Shown: positions 24,751 to 34,483 of the stretch, in pieces
Position numbering within the stretch: position 1 is the stretch's first letter
How the letters are laid out: each line of letters starts with the position of its first letter
Source of the DNA: Chryseobacterium bernardetii
Lineage (GTDB): Bacteria > Bacteroidota > Bacteroidia > Flavobacteriales > Weeksellaceae
Length of the DNA stretch: 64,000 nt
Direction of reading: 5' to 3'
Assembly (NCBI RefSeq): GCF_003815975.1
Contig: NZ_CP033932.1
Span: 5,065,501 to 5,129,500 of the forward strand
Notes under the pieces: generated by a model
Database searches by the model: none
The model's input: the letters and a program-made list of their open reading frames with translations, nothing else
What the model was told of the DNA's origin: nothing
Position numbers and translations under genes: made by a program

Positions 24751-26280
24751 TTAAAAGAAACCTAACTTGTTTTTGTTGTACGAGATCAGCATATTTTTGG
24801 TCTGACGGTAATGATCCAGCATCATTTTATGATTCTCTCTTCCTATTCCGGATTGTTTATATCCGCCAAAAGGAGCACCTGCCGGATATGAGTGGTATTG
24901 GTTTACCCAAACTCTTCCTGCCTCAATCTGACGTGGAATATTATACAGCTGATGGGCGTCTCTCGTCCATACTCCCGCTCCCAGTCCATAAATGGTATCA
25001 TTGGCAATTTTCACGGCCTCTTCTTCGTCTTTAAAGGTAGTAAAGGCCAGTACAGGACCGAAAATTTCTTCCTGGAAAATTCTCATTTTATTATTTCCTT
25101 TGAAAATCGTAGGCTGAATATAGAAACCATCCTCCAAGTCTTCTCCAAGGTGGTTGGCATCACCTCCCACCAATACTTCAGCTCCTTCATCTTTACCCAG
25201 CTGAATATAAGAAAGTATTTTTTCTTTCTGAATTTTTGAAGCCTGCGCTCCCATCATCACGGTTTTATCCAGCGGATTTCCTACTTTGATTGCTTTTACC
25301 CTTTCAATAACCCTTTCAATGAAAGCATCTGCTATTCCTTCCTGAACCAGCAGTCTTGACGGACATGTACAGATTTCTCCCTGGTTAAGGGCAAAAAGTA
25401 CAGCACCTTCAATGGCTTTATCTAAGAATTCATCATCAGCATCCATCACGGAATTGAAAAATACGTTAGGGGATTTCCCTCCTAATTCCAGCGTCACAGG
25501 AATAATATTTTCAGTGGCATACTGCATCACCATGCGTCCTGTTGCCGTAGATCCTGTAAAAGCTGCTTTGGATACTTTAGGGTTAGTTACCAGAGCTCTT
25601 CCTAATTCTGCACCAAAGCCATTAACAATATTAATCACTCCGGCCGGCAGCAGATCTCCTATCAGCTCCATTAGAATCAGGATAGAAACAGGAGTACTTT
25701 CTGCGGGTTTTAAGACTACGCAGTTTCCTGCAGCTAATGCCGGAGCCAGTTTCCAGGTGGCCATAAGAATCGGAAAGTTCCATGGAATAATTTGCGCTAT
25801 TACTCCCAGAGGTTCATGAACGATCAGGGAAACTGTATCTTTATCAAGTTCATTGTGTGATCCTTCTTCTGCACGGATGACGGATGCAAAATACCTGAAA
25901 TGATCGATAGCCAGCGGAATATCTGCTGCTAATGTTTCCCTCACTGCTTTCCCGTTATCAATGGTTTCCACAGTGGCCAGATATTCTAAATTCTGTTCTA
26001 TTCTGTCTGCAATTTTATTAAGGATGATACTTCTTTCTGTAGCCGAAGTATGCTTCCATGTCTGGAATGCTTTCTCCGCAGCATCTACAGCGAGTTCCAG
26101 GTCTTCTTTGGATGAATGGGCCACCTGGGTAAAATTCTTACCATCAACAGGTGAAACTACATCAAAATATTGTCCTTTAACGGGTGGAGTGAATTTCCCG
26201 TTAATATAATTATCGTATCTGCTTTTAAACTCAGGACGCTGTAGAAGAGTCGCTGATCTTGCTTCTGTAAGAGTGCTCAT
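24751..26280 (-). CDS. NAD(P)-dependent aldehyde dehydrogenase (ExaC/acetaldehyde type)
   Basis: A 509-residue enzyme from ATG 26280; a longer frame begins 66 nt earlier without a plausible start. It oxidises aldehydes to acids. The catalytic Cys is in [11 protein letters not shown] (about 304), the general base Glu265 is in LELGGKSP, and the cofactor motif is FTGSTATGR. The start YINGKF and the double-Cys CTCPSR motif are typical of the ExaC/AldB acetaldehyde dehydrogenase group. With the downstream alcohol dehydrogenase, DUF779 protein and the divergent AraC regulator it forms an alcohol/aldehyde oxidation module. Confidence 0.93.
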   Translation of the reverse strand: MSTLTEARSATLLQRPEFKSRYDNYINGKFTPPVKGQYFDVVSPVDGKNFTQVAHSSKEDLELAVDAAEKAFQTWKHTSATERSIILNKIADRIEQNLEYLATVETIDNGKAVRETLAADIPLAIDHFRYFASVIRAEEGSHNELDKDTVSLIVHEPLGVIAQIIPWNFPILMATWKLAPALAAGNCVVLKPAESTPVSILILMELIGDLLPAGVINIVNGFGAELGRALVTNPKVSKAAFTGSTATGRMVMQYATENIIPVTLELGGKSPNVFFNSVMDADDEFLDKAIEGAVLFALNQGEICTCPSRLLVQEGIADAFIERVIERVKAIKVGNPLDKTVMMGAQASKIQKEKILSYIQLGKDEGAEVLVGGDANHLGEDLEDGFYIQPTIFKGNNKMRIFQEEIFGPVLAFTTFKDEEEAVKIANDTIYGLGAGVWTRDAHQLYNIPRQIEAGRVWVNQYHSYPAGAPFGGYKQSGIGRENHKMMLDHYRQTKNMLISYNKNKLGFF

Positions 26281-26424
26281 ATTAGTATTATTTTTTATTT
26301 TGAATACTGCCAAATTACACGGATGTGATAAAAACCTATAGCACAATCGTATAAAAAAAGTGCAAAATAATACAGGAGGTCTAATTTTAGTATTTTATTA
26401 ACAGCAACGTTGAGTCAAATTTTC

Positions 26425-26432
26425 TATATTTG
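26425..26432 (+). promoter_or_regulatory. -7 box of the AraC gene
   Basis: TATATTTG, a full TAnnTTTG match, ends 29 nt before the ATG at 26462. The 181-bp region it shares with the divergent aldehyde dehydrogenase gene should contain the AraC binding sites; I found no obvious repeat there. Confidence 0.5.
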
Positions 26433-26461
26433 AGTTACCAGTTTTATAAAAACATTTAGAA

Positions 26462-27388
26462 ATGAACAACAATAGTAAGATTTTATTAAATACTCCCGAA
26501 TTAAGCAAGGAAAACCAGCTATTGAGTCTTGTTGAAAACCAGACAAAGTTCAGTTTAAACAATTGTGAGTTCAGTATTTATGAGACTCATAAAGCTTCTT
26601 CCGGGGTAAGGCTTCATTTTGAAAATATTGCTTTTACAGCTATGCTGAGAGGTAAAAAACACATGAAACTGGATAACAAGACGAATTATTTTGATTACTT
26701 CCCGGGAGAAAGTATCCTTGTGGCACCCGGTGAAACTATGGTTATTGATTTTCCTGAGGCAGATGAAACTCCTACACAATGTATTTCTTTAAGCTTAAAC
26801 CCTGATTTTATAGAAGATTCTCTTAATTATTTGAATTACCATCTCCCAAAAGTAGATGAAGTATCACAGTGGAATATTCAGCTGGATGAGTATTTTCTTT
26901 TTAATAATCAGGCACTGGCTTCTGCAACCAATAATATTATGAGAATAGCCATGGATGATAATTCGCAAAAGGATATTATGGCTGATTTTGCTTTGAAGGA
27001 ACTTCTTATAAGGCTTATGCAGACACAGGCCAGAAGTATAGTGGAAAGAAATATTGTAAAAAATAAATCGAGAATTGGTTTTGCAGTTGATTATATTAAA
27101 AGGAATCTGCATCAGAAATTGTCGATAGAAAGTATTGCCAAGCTTGCCTATGTGAGCAAATCTAATTTCTTTAAGATGTTCAAAGATGAGCTGGGAACTT
27201 CTCCTAATGACTTTATTCTGCAGGAAAGAATCAATAAGGCTAAAGAATTGCTGGCTACCCAAAACAGTATAAAAGAAACGGCTTATCAAACCGGATTTTC
27301 GGATACGAATTATTTTACCAGGGTTTTTAAACAACTGGAAGGTATAACACCGAAGAGCTATCAGAACAGGATGCTTGTGCGGGAGTAA
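26462..27388 (+). CDS. AraC-family transcriptional regulator
   Basis: A 308-residue regulator with an N-terminal ligand-sensing half (about 1-190; HFENIAFTAMLRGKKHMKL, FDYFPGESILVAPGE, cupin-like) and a C-terminal double helix-turn-helix (about 205-305; YIKRNLHQKLSIESIAKLAY, SNFFKMFKDELGTSP, AYQTGFSDTNYFTRVFKQLE) of the AraC/XylS class. It is divergently transcribed from the aldehyde dehydrogenase gene, the usual arrangement for an activator of its neighbour. The likely inducer is an aldehyde, an alcohol or a derived metabolite. Confidence 0.9.
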   Translation: MNNNSKILLNTPELSKENQLLSLVENQTKFSLNNCEFSIYETHKASSGVRLHFENIAFTAMLRGKKHMKLDNKTNYFDYFPGESILVAPGETMVIDFPEADETPTQCISLSLNPDFIEDSLNYLNYHLPKVDEVSQWNIQLDEYFLFNNQALASATNNIMRIAMDDNSQKDIMADFALKELLIRLMQTQARSIVERNIVKNKSRIGFAVDYIKRNLHQKLSIESIAKLAYVSKSNFFKMFKDELGTSPNDFILQERINKAKELLATQNSIKETAYQTGFSDTNYFTRVFKQLEGITPKSYQNRMLVRE

Positions 27389-27460
27389 AATTCAGATTTG
27401 AGATGCGAGGTTCGTTCTACTCTTTTCACATAATTTAATTCTTTTATCATGCTTAAAATA

Positions 27461-27492
27461 AAGAAGAGCCCCATTTTCATGGAACTCTTCTT
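27461..27492. terminator. Terminator between the AraC gene and the second susD
   Basis: AAGAAGAG and CTCTTCTT form an 8-bp stem with a GG/CC extension. The minus strand continues TTTATTTT. The genes converge here, so it mainly terminates susD. Confidence 0.7.
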
Positions 27493-27515
27493 AAATATAT
27501 TAAAAATATGAATTC

Positions 27516-28982
27516 TTAATATCCATCATTCTGCTTAATGTTAGGATTAGCCTGAATAGCATTGATTGGAATTGGCCATTGCCATAAGTAGCTGTTTGCA
27601 TCCAGAGTCTGAACAAGTGCTTTTGAACCGTTACCGTCAGCAATATCACCCTTACCTGATCTCTGAACAGAAAGTCCTAATCTTTTCAGCGTGTACCATC
27701 TGTCATTTTCAAAAGCAAGCTCTAATCTTCTTTCTTTCAGGATAGCATCTAAAAGAGCTTTTCCAGCTTCTGTTCCAGGAGTGAATGAAGTATATCTTTC
27801 TTTTCTCAACTGGTTTAATAAAGTAAGAGCTGTTCCCTCGTCTCCTGATCTGTAAGATGCTTCTGCTACGTTAAGTAATACTTCAGCAGTTCTCAGATAT
27901 TTAATTGGAACGATGTTAACCGGCCCACCGTTACCTGCATATTTTGTAATGTGATTGTACATTTTTTTGTTGTACAAAGCAGTAGTGAAGTAAGCCGTTT
28001 TTCTTACGTCATCATTAGAAAACATGTTGAAGAAAGCATAATCTGCAACAAATTCTGATCTGTACTGCCCGTCAATTAGCTGGTTGTAAGCAACCCCTAC
28101 TGTATTACGCTCAGGTGCAGCATTTGAAATCTGGAATAAAACCCCATCGGTAATTTTAGCCAGTCCTTCATTTTCTTTCCAGATTCTGTTGAAGTTATCC
28201 AATGTTGTAACACTTGGTGAAAGTCCTAATGCCAATTGGCCATATTTTACAGTATTGGCATACTCTCCTTTATAAAGGTATACTCTTGATAATAATCCAT
28301 ATATGGCAGCTTTGCTGAATCTTCCTTTGTCAGCATCGTTCTGTGTAATTTTATCAGCAGCAAATAACAAGTCATTAATCACTTTCTTATAAGACTCATC
28401 TACTGATAAACTTCTGGATGAATTATTATTTAAAGGATTAAAAGATTCAGAATAATAAATTCCATATTGGTGTTGTGCTGTTGAATTCTGTGTAGGAATT
28501 ACAGAATACGCTCTTAAGATATCAAAGTGAGCCGCTGCTCTGATCGCTCTGGCTTCTGCTTCTACATTATCTTTTTGAGTACCTGTTAATACTCCGTTAT
28601 TTAAATAAGATAAAACGAAGTTAGCTCTGCTTACTACTGCATATGCCGCACTGAATAATCCTGTAGTCTGCGAATTATCTGAAGAGAATTCAAAATTGGA
28701 AGCTGAAGCATTAGAGTTTCTTCCTGCATCTGAAATGATAAGGTTATCGGTAGTAAGGTCACCCATAATAAGCTGGTTACCTGCATCACTAGTGTAATAA
28801 CCTGTTCCTTTAAATGCAGTATAAGCTCCATCTAAAGCCTGTCTGAATGATTCAGGTCTGGTCATCGCCTGCTCTTCTGCCTCATTCACTGATGAAATCT
28901 GATCCAAATTTCTTTCGCAAGACGTTAACGATACAAAAACAGTCAACGCAGCTAAACTTATTGTTATTATATTCTTTTTCAT
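27516..28982 (-). CDS. SusD/RagB-family lipoprotein (second system)
   Basis: A 488-residue surface lipoprotein from ATG 28982 with lipobox LTSC (MKKNIITISLAALTVFVSLTSC). SusD hallmarks are the N-terminal LDQISSVNEAEEQAMTRPESFRQALDGAYTAF region, the TPR-like helices AARAIRAAAHFDILRAYSV, and the C-terminal LKERRLELAFENDRWYTLKRLG and WPIPINAIQANPNIKQNDGY. This ending is characteristic of RagB/SusD proteins. It follows its susC partner by 14 nt. No glycoside hydrolase or protease gene is adjacent, so the ligand is unknown. Confidence 0.93.
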   Translation of the reverse strand: MKKNIITISLAALTVFVSLTSCERNLDQISSVNEAEEQAMTRPESFRQALDGAYTAFKGTGYYTSDAGNQLIMGDLTTDNLIISDAGRNSNASASNFEFSSDNSQTTGLFSAAYAVVSRANFVLSYLNNGVLTGTQKDNVEAEARAIRAAAHFDILRAYSVIPTQNSTAQHQYGIYYSESFNPLNNNSSRSLSVDESYKKVINDLLFAADKITQNDADKGRFSKAAIYGLLSRVYLYKGEYANTVKYGQLALGLSPSVTTLDNFNRIWKENEGLAKITDGVLFQISNAAPERNTVGVAYNQLIDGQYRSEFVADYAFFNMFSNDDVRKTAYFTTALYNKKMYNHITKYAGNGGPVNIVPIKYLRTAEVLLNVAEASYRSGDEGTALTLLNQLRKERYTSFTPGTEAGKALLDAILKERRLELAFENDRWYTLKRLGLSVQRSGKGDIADGNGSKALVQTLDANSYLWQWPIPINAIQANPNIKQNDGY

Positions 28983-28996
28983 AAAGCTATTCAATA

Positions 28997-31798
28997 TTAA
29001 AATTCTAATTGCATTCCCACCATGATCGTTCTTACAGCAGGATAAGTATAAAGGTTAAATGATCCTGGAACAAATAATGATGCAGATTCAGCAGATCCTA
29101 CAGAAATTTCCGGTTCTCCGTGGAAACTTGTTACTGTAAATAAGTTCTGCCCTTGTACAAACAATCTTAGTTTATTAATTGGCGCATCTTCTCCAAGCAA
29201 CGTTTTATCAAATGTATATCCTAACGTAAGAGATCTTAATCTTAAGTAATCTGATTTTTCAATCCACTGATCAGAATCACGCATACCATTAGAATCCACT
29301 CTTTGGAATACTCCAGTATCACCTGGTTTTCTCCACATATTAGCAGCTGCCTGTGCCATGTTTCTTCCACCTTTAGCCTGAGTAGGGTCAACCGCAAGAG
29401 CATACATGTTGTTATAGGTATAACCTCCTAACTTGAATGTGAAATCTGCACTGAAATCGAATCCTTTATATTGAAGTGTAGTTCCGAAACCTCCAAAGCT
29501 TTTTGGGAAAGGAGATTTATCTGTAAGAGGAACAGCATCAGAAGCACTGTATTTTTCTGTAATGTTTCCTGCTTTATCATAATATTGGGCATTTCCATTA
29601 TCTGGGTTTACTCCTGCAAATCTAACGCTATAGAATGCATATGGAGACTCACCTACTTTAAGATAAGTATATCCTAGGTTTCTTTCAGTTTGTCCTTCTG
29701 CCAGCTTATCAAGAGTTGATTTCTGGAAAGAGATATTAGCACGTACCGTCCATTGGAAATCTTTCTTTCTCATCACATCTACGCTTAATTCAGCTTCAAG
29801 ACCTTTCTGAGTCATATCACCAGCATTGATATACTGATAGTATGAACCTTCCTGCTTATCTAATGGTACTAATTGTACGAAATCTTTTCTCTTATTTTGA
29901 TAAACTTCTACGGATCCACGAATTCTTCTCTTCCACATTACAAAGTCAACCCCTGCGTTAGTTACCGCATTAGATTCCCATTTCAGATTCTGGTTACCAA
30001 CAATATAAACTTTTTCAGTGTTGTTATAAGTTCCAGGGAATAAAGCTGCGTTATTTCCGTATAAATCGAAACCAACATTGGCTACGTTGTAATAGTCAGA
30101 TAATGAACCGTCATTTCCTGTTGTTCCGTAAGAAGCTCTAAGTTTCAAATCGTTGATGAAACCTCCTTTCATGAAATCTTCTTTCGCAATGTTCCAAGCA
30201 GCACTTGCAGACCAGAAGATTCCGCTCTTGTTATTAGCTCCAAATCTTGAAGAAGCATCTCTTCTTAATGATGCAGTTGCTAAATATTTACCTTCATAAT
30301 CATAGTTTACCATACCAGCTAAACTGAAAAGGGTATTTCTGATTTTAGTTCCAGTAAATGTATTTCTGTCTGAAGGAGTTGTGATAGACGGAACGCTAAG
30401 TGTTGTGGATTTTAATCCATAAGCACTTGCATTCACTGTTTCAGTGAAGTTATCGTTATATTCAATAAATCCTAAGAAATCAAAATTATGTTTTCCGAAT
30501 GATTTCTTATAATTTAATGAGTTATTCCATGTATAGTTAAATCCATAGAATGAGTTTTTCGCTAATGAACCTGTAGGAACTTTGTTGGTTGTTAAATCGA
30601 GGTTAGATCCCTTTTTCATCCAATTGGTATTCATATACCAATCGTAAAGTCCGTTGAAATTCGTTTTAAATTTCAGTCCGTCTGTGATCTTATATTCTCC
30701 AAATAAAGTTACCGGAATTCTTAGTCTCTGATCTTCAGATCTGTTATTACGGATCTGCTCTACAGTGTTTGAACCCGCTCTCATCTTTTGGTTGTAGCTT
30801 CCGTCCGGATTGTAAATAGGCTCATAAGGAGCGTATTTATACATTGCAGCGAATGGGTTCTGTGTATTGTTTCTGTCTCTGAAGTTTTCTGTAACCTGAT
30901 ACTGAATACCAAGGTTAACTCCTACATTTAACTTTTCACTTAGTTTATTCGTAAATCCGAAGTTACCTGTATATCTCTTAAGCCCGTCTACATCTTTAAG
31001 AATACCGTTATCTGCATCATATCCTAATGAATAGTAGAATGTACTTTCTCTGGATCCTCCCTGTGCGCTAAACAAATAAGACTGAATGCTTGAAGGTCTC
31101 AACAGATCTTTTTGCCAGTTGTGATCATAAAATGCAAGAGCATCCATTTCCTTTTGAGTTCTTGGAGCTACACCTAAATAACCTAACTCATTCTGGTAGT
31201 TCATTAACTCTCTGGCATTCATCATCGTGAAGTTCTTATCCTTCAGCTTTTCACTGAAACCAAACTTACTTTCAAACGAATAATGAGTTTTTCCAACTTT
31301 TCCGGCTTTAGTTGTCACTACAACTACCCCGTTTGCTCCTCTTGCACCATACTGAGCTGTAGCAGCAGCATCTTTAAGAACGGAAATTGATTCTACATCT
31401 GCAGGGTTAATCGCACTGAACTGTTTAGCAGTCATGTACATTCCATTTACTACATAAGTAGGTTCAGAAGAACCACCAACACCGGCAACCCCTCTTACCA
31501 TAATGGTAGCTGTAGAACCTGGCTGCCCTGTAGCACTCTGTACATATACCCCTGATGCTCTACCCTGTAAAGAGTTTCCGATAGATGTTGTAGGAGAGTT
31601 TCTTCTGATCGCATCTCCACTTACAACGGCCTGGGCCTGGGTAATTTCATCTGCTTTTTTCTTCTGATATCCAGTAACGATTACCTCATCGATCTTATTC
31701 TCCTTCAGAATAGAATCATTCTTAGATTTTTGCGCATAGGCAGCTTGTCCTAAAAAAAACAAAGCTCCAGCACTTAATACATGTAACTTCACATTCAT
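28997..31798 (-). CDS. SusC/RagA-family TonB-dependent transporter lacking the N-terminal carboxypeptidase-like domain
   Basis: A 933-residue importer from ATG 31798, with signal peptide MNVKLHVLSAGALFFLGQAAYAQ. Unlike the SusC at 6187-9519 it goes almost directly into a TonB-box-like segment (NKIDEVIVTGYQKKK) and the plug (about 45-165; ISVLKDAAATAQYGARGANG). The usual 80-residue carboxypeptidase-D-like domain is missing. The barrel ends in VGMQLEF. It precedes susD in a two-gene unit. The 613-nt AT-rich region upstream should hold the promoter; the best -7 candidate there (CATATTTG near 31828) has one mismatch. Confidence 0.94.
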   Translation of the reverse strand: MNVKLHVLSAGALFFLGQAAYAQKSKNDSILKENKIDEVIVTGYQKKKADEITQAQAVVSGDAIRRNSPTTSIGNSLQGRASGVYVQSATGQPGSTATIMVRGVAGVGGSSEPTYVVNGMYMTAKQFSAINPADVESISVLKDAAATAQYGARGANGVVVVTTKAGKVGKTHYSFESKFGFSEKLKDKNFTMMNARELMNYQNELGYLGVAPRTQKEMDALAFYDHNWQKDLLRPSSIQSYLFSAQGGSRESTFYYSLGYDADNGILKDVDGLKRYTGNFGFTNKLSEKLNVGVNLGIQYQVTENFRDRNNTQNPFAAMYKYAPYEPIYNPDGSYNQKMRAGSNTVEQIRNNRSEDQRLRIPVTLFGEYKITDGLKFKTNFNGLYDWYMNTNWMKKGSNLDLTTNKVPTGSLAKNSFYGFNYTWNNSLNYKKSFGKHNFDFLGFIEYNDNFTETVNASAYGLKSTTLSVPSITTPSDRNTFTGTKIRNTLFSLAGMVNYDYEGKYLATASLRRDASSRFGANNKSGIFWSASAAWNIAKEDFMKGGFINDLKLRASYGTTGNDGSLSDYYNVANVGFDLYGNNAALFPGTYNNTEKVYIVGNQNLKWESNAVTNAGVDFVMWKRRIRGSVEVYQNKRKDFVQLVPLDKQEGSYYQYINAGDMTQKGLEAELSVDVMRKKDFQWTVRANISFQKSTLDKLAEGQTERNLGYTYLKVGESPYAFYSVRFAGVNPDNGNAQYYDKAGNITEKYSASDAVPLTDKSPFPKSFGGFGTTLQYKGFDFSADFTFKLGGYTYNNMYALAVDPTQAKGGRNMAQAAANMWRKPGDTGVFQRVDSNGMRDSDQWIEKSDYLRLRSLTLGYTFDKTLLGEDAPINKLRLFVQGQNLFTVTSFHGEPEISVGSAESASLFVPGSFNLYTYPAVRTIMVGMQLEF

Positions 31799-32411
31799 AT
31801 TAACAGATTTTAATATATTCAAGGGGACAAATATGTTAATAAATATCAATAACATCAATTTATTAAAACCTGAAAACAGCCTACCAGAAAAGGATTTTCC
31901 TTACTTAACTCTAAAAAATGATAAAAAAAAATCCAATTGTATTTGAATTTTTAAAGAAAACCGAAGTATTTCAAACATTAACGGAATTTTAACGAAAAAC
32001 AAAATAAAAATTAATGTACATTAATTTAAAAAATAAAGTGAAAAAAATTAACAATAATAGATCAAACAAGTAAAAAAATAAAACAAGCAACTTGTGGTTT
32101 TTAACCAAAATCAGCAAAAAGGCGAATGTTTTTTAGTTAAACAGGTCAGAAAATAACCTGATAAAAATCAGGAAGACCACCTAAAAAGGTGGCCTCCGTA
32201 AAAATAAAATTAAAAATCTGTTAATATATGATGCCTAAAATCCAGTTTAAATTAGTATATTTTTGAGAATATTTTCTGACTTTATTTTTGCCATCATGTT
32301 ATATTTTTTATAATATTACGCTTTCAACTCTAACAGTTTTCTCAAATATCAATCTTAAAAATTATATAGAAAAATATAGAGACAACCTCTTTTATAAGTT
32401 TTGGCTATAGT
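31799..32411. other. 613-nt AT-rich intergenic region with one hairpin
   Basis: No coding frame of note on either strand. The only clear structure is CCACCT-n4-AGGTGG (32177-32192), which on the minus strand is followed by TTCCTGATTTTT. It is a plausible weak terminator for the HMG-CoA synthase gene. The left part must contain the susC promoter. Base composition is extreme, with many A/T runs. Confidence 0.5.
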
Positions 32412-33740
32412 CTATTTTTGAAAACTATAATACCTCGCCCCCATTAAAACAGGGCTTTCTGTTTCAATAGAAATAAGACCAAACCCTTTGTATTCCGGAT
32501 TTACAGACTTATTTAATTGCTTCCTGTGAAGCTTTTCATAGGTTTCAAAATTAATAGCTTTTCTATGGTTCAGATTTTCGAATAAATTCCATTTTTCTAC
32601 CACGGTTTTCCAATTAGCAGATACCTTGCCGGCAAACACTTTTGATTTGGAACCACTGCCATATCCAACGAATCCGATTTCTTCTCCGGACAGATCTTCA
32701 TTATCGTTAAAGGAAGTCTGCAGCCCGGAAAGGAATGCCATAAAAATAGAGGCTGTATACATATTGCCTATCTCTGATGAAGCCCTTTGTGTCTTTTCAA
32801 TAGCTTTATTAATCAGTTGCAGGTAATTTTCAGATTTCGCAACTGCTTTTTGCTGATCTGGAGTTTCATATGAAATTCCGTTTTCCAGACTATAAATTTC
32901 TGTAAAGACTCTCTTCCCATGGAAAGCATATGGCAAATGGAAAACAATATATCTCCAGTCTTCATAAGGCTTTTCTTTTCCTGTAATCTCTTTATAATGC
33001 TGATAAGCTTCTCTGATTCTATCCTGATAACACTGATTGGAATACTGCCCATCAAAAACCGGTTCATCTGTAAAGATCTCAATTTTATCAGGATACATTT
33101 CAGGAGCCCCGTTCAGATCTTCTTTTTTATATTGCCTTCTCGGTTTAAAGAAATCAAAAACACTTTCTGTAGCTACTCCCCAATTATTTTCGATTTCAAG
33201 AAGATCAGGTTTTGCAGAAATCAACAATGCAACAGCTCCACCTCCCTGTGTATATTCTCCAGAGGAAGCCAGTTCATATTTTGCATAATCGCTTGCAATA
33301 ATTACCGCTTTTTTATCAGGATTGACTCTTACAAAATCTAAGGCGTTATGCAGAGCATCTACTCCACCTACACAAGCAAAAGTCATGTCTAATACATCAC
33401 AGTTTTTAAAAGCTCTTTCTCCAAATTCTCCTTCCAACACCTTTTCAACCATCTGTATCGCATAGGAAGCGGTTGGCTTTGCTGCATCTACAGCACTTTC
33501 TGTACCCATATAAATTCTGGAGATTTCTCTAGGATTGATCTTATAATCCTGAATCAATCTCAATAATGCTTCTGCAGCAAAGGTTGCGGCATCTTCATGC
33601 AAATCAGGTAATCCCATTTTATGAAGTCCTAGCCCTTTCTCCAATTTTGCCGGTTCTATACCTCTTTTTTCAGCTAAATCTTTAATTTCCAAATACAAAG
33701 AAGGCACATAATAGCTTGCCGCCTCAATTCCAAAACTCAT
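32412..33740 (-). CDS. mvaS: Hydroxymethylglutaryl-CoA synthase
   Basis: A 442-residue thiolase-fold enzyme condensing acetyl-CoA with acetoacetyl-CoA to HMG-CoA, the entry step of the mevalonate isoprenoid pathway used by Flavobacteriia. The catalytic triad is visible: Glu81 (MGTESAVD), Cys123 (MTFACVGG) and His268 (IVFHLPYAFHGKR). Length is somewhat above the roughly 390 residues of Gram-positive enzymes, mainly in the region after residue 190. It is alone in its unit, and the other mevalonate genes are not in the window. The IS3-type element lies 170 bp upstream of its start and could alter its expression. Confidence 0.88.
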   Translation of the reverse strand: MSFGIEAASYYVPSLYLEIKDLAEKRGIEPAKLEKGLGLHKMGLPDLHEDAATFAAEALLRLIQDYKINPREISRIYMGTESAVDAAKPTASYAIQMVEKVLEGEFGERAFKNCDVLDMTFACVGGVDALHNALDFVRVNPDKKAVIIASDYAKYELASSGEYTQGGGAVALLISAKPDLLEIENNWGVATESVFDFFKPRRQYKKEDLNGAPEMYPDKIEIFTDEPVFDGQYSNQCYQDRIREAYQHYKEITGKEKPYEDWRYIVFHLPYAFHGKRVFTEIYSLENGISYETPDQQKAVAKSENYLQLINKAIEKTQRASSEIGNMYTASIFMAFLSGLQTSFNDNEDLSGEEIGFVGYGSGSKSKVFAGKVSANWKTVVEKWNLFENLNHRKAINFETYEKLHRKQLNKSVNPEYKGFGLISIETESPVLMGARYYSFQK

Positions 33741-33897
33741 AATTTTTTAAATTTTAAACGAATTTATGAAAGATATCACAAAAAACAACAGTAAAAACAA
33801 CTGATTTTTGTAATATTATTAAAAACCAATAAGATCCAGAACAATATTATTAAAGCACTTTTCAACCCTCTAAGCAATCAAATAAGCTTATAAAAAG

Positions 33898-33910
33898 AAA
33901 GCCGGCGAAA
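33898..33910 (-). other. Left half of a terminator split by the IS, plus target duplication
   Basis: AAAGCCGGC (33898-33906) pairs with GCCGGCTTT at 35344-35352 on the far side of the insertion sequence. Removing the IS and one AAA copy restores a 9-bp stem with loop GAAATT and a T-rich minus-strand tail, a normal terminator for the M1 aminopeptidase gene. AAA at 33908-33910 is the left target duplication. Confidence 0.75.
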
Positions 33911-33915
33911 TGGAC

Positions 33916-33948
33916 TGCCCCCAAAAAGTTAGACACTTTTTAGGGGCA
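33916..33948 (+). terminator. IS-internal hairpin with T-run just before orfA
   Basis: TGCCCCCAAAAAGT and ACTTTTTAGGGGCA pair at 13 of 14 positions around the loop TAGAC. Seven T follow (33949-33955), then the orfA ATG. It looks like an intrinsic terminator that stops outside transcription from entering the transposase gene. It also overlaps the likely translation-initiation region. Confidence 0.65.
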
Positions 33949-33955
33949 TTTTTTT

Positions 33956-34483
33956 ATGGAAAGGAAAGGAAAATTTAGCGTTGCTTTCAAATTGGAATGT
34001 ATAGAACTTCATCAGAATTCTTATCATTCGATTGAATCTATAGCAACAGAAAAAGGATTTAACGAGAGTAATCTTCGCAAGTGGATCGGCTTTTATAACA
34101 AGTACGGAATATCGGGATTACAACCGAGAAAAAACAAAAGCTATTCCGTAAGGTTTAAGCTTAAAGTGTTGAAAGCCATCAATACGGAGTTCATCTCACA
34201 AAGAGAAGCGTGTGTCAGGTTTGATATCCCTGCCCAGTCTACCGTCTTGAATTGGCAGCGTGATTACGAAAAAAGTGGTATTTTAGGTTTGGAAAACAAA
34301 CCTATAGGAAGACCCAAAAAAATGAGTGATTACAAGCGTAAGAAAAGGAAGTCTGACAAGCCATTGACAAGGGAAGAAGAACTTTTATTGGAGAACGAAA
34401 GGCTGCGTGCCGAGAACGATTTTCTAAAAAAGCTAGACGCCTTAACTCTCAAAAAGAACAAGCAGAGGCCATCGAAGAATTAA
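33956..34483 (+). CDS. IS3-family OrfA (helix-turn-helix subunit)
   Basis: A 175-residue basic protein with two consecutive helix-turn-helix units (about 8-55, SIESIATEKGFNESNLRKWI; about 60-110, REACVRFDIPAQSTVLNWQR) and a C-terminal leucine-zipper-like helix (REEELLLENERLRAENDFLKK). In IS3 elements OrfA recognises the ends and limits transposition. Near its 3' end lies the heptamer AAAAAAG (34426-34432), the standard slippery site for -1 frameshifting into orfB. Confidence 0.9.
   Translation: MERKGKFSVAFKLECIELHQNSYHSIESIATEKGFNESNLRKWIGFYNKYGISGLQPRKNKSYSVRFKLKVLKAINTEFISQREACVRFDIPAQSTVLNWQRDYEKSGILGLENKPIGRPKKMSDYKRKKRKSDKPLTREEELLLENERLRAENDFLKKLDALTLKKNKQRPSKN

Noticed and set aside
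34426..34483. The IS3-type transposase read as a broken pseudogene.
   Set aside because: The shift from OrfA to OrfB occurs at AAAAAAG, the standard programmed slippery site of the family, and all catalytic residues are present.
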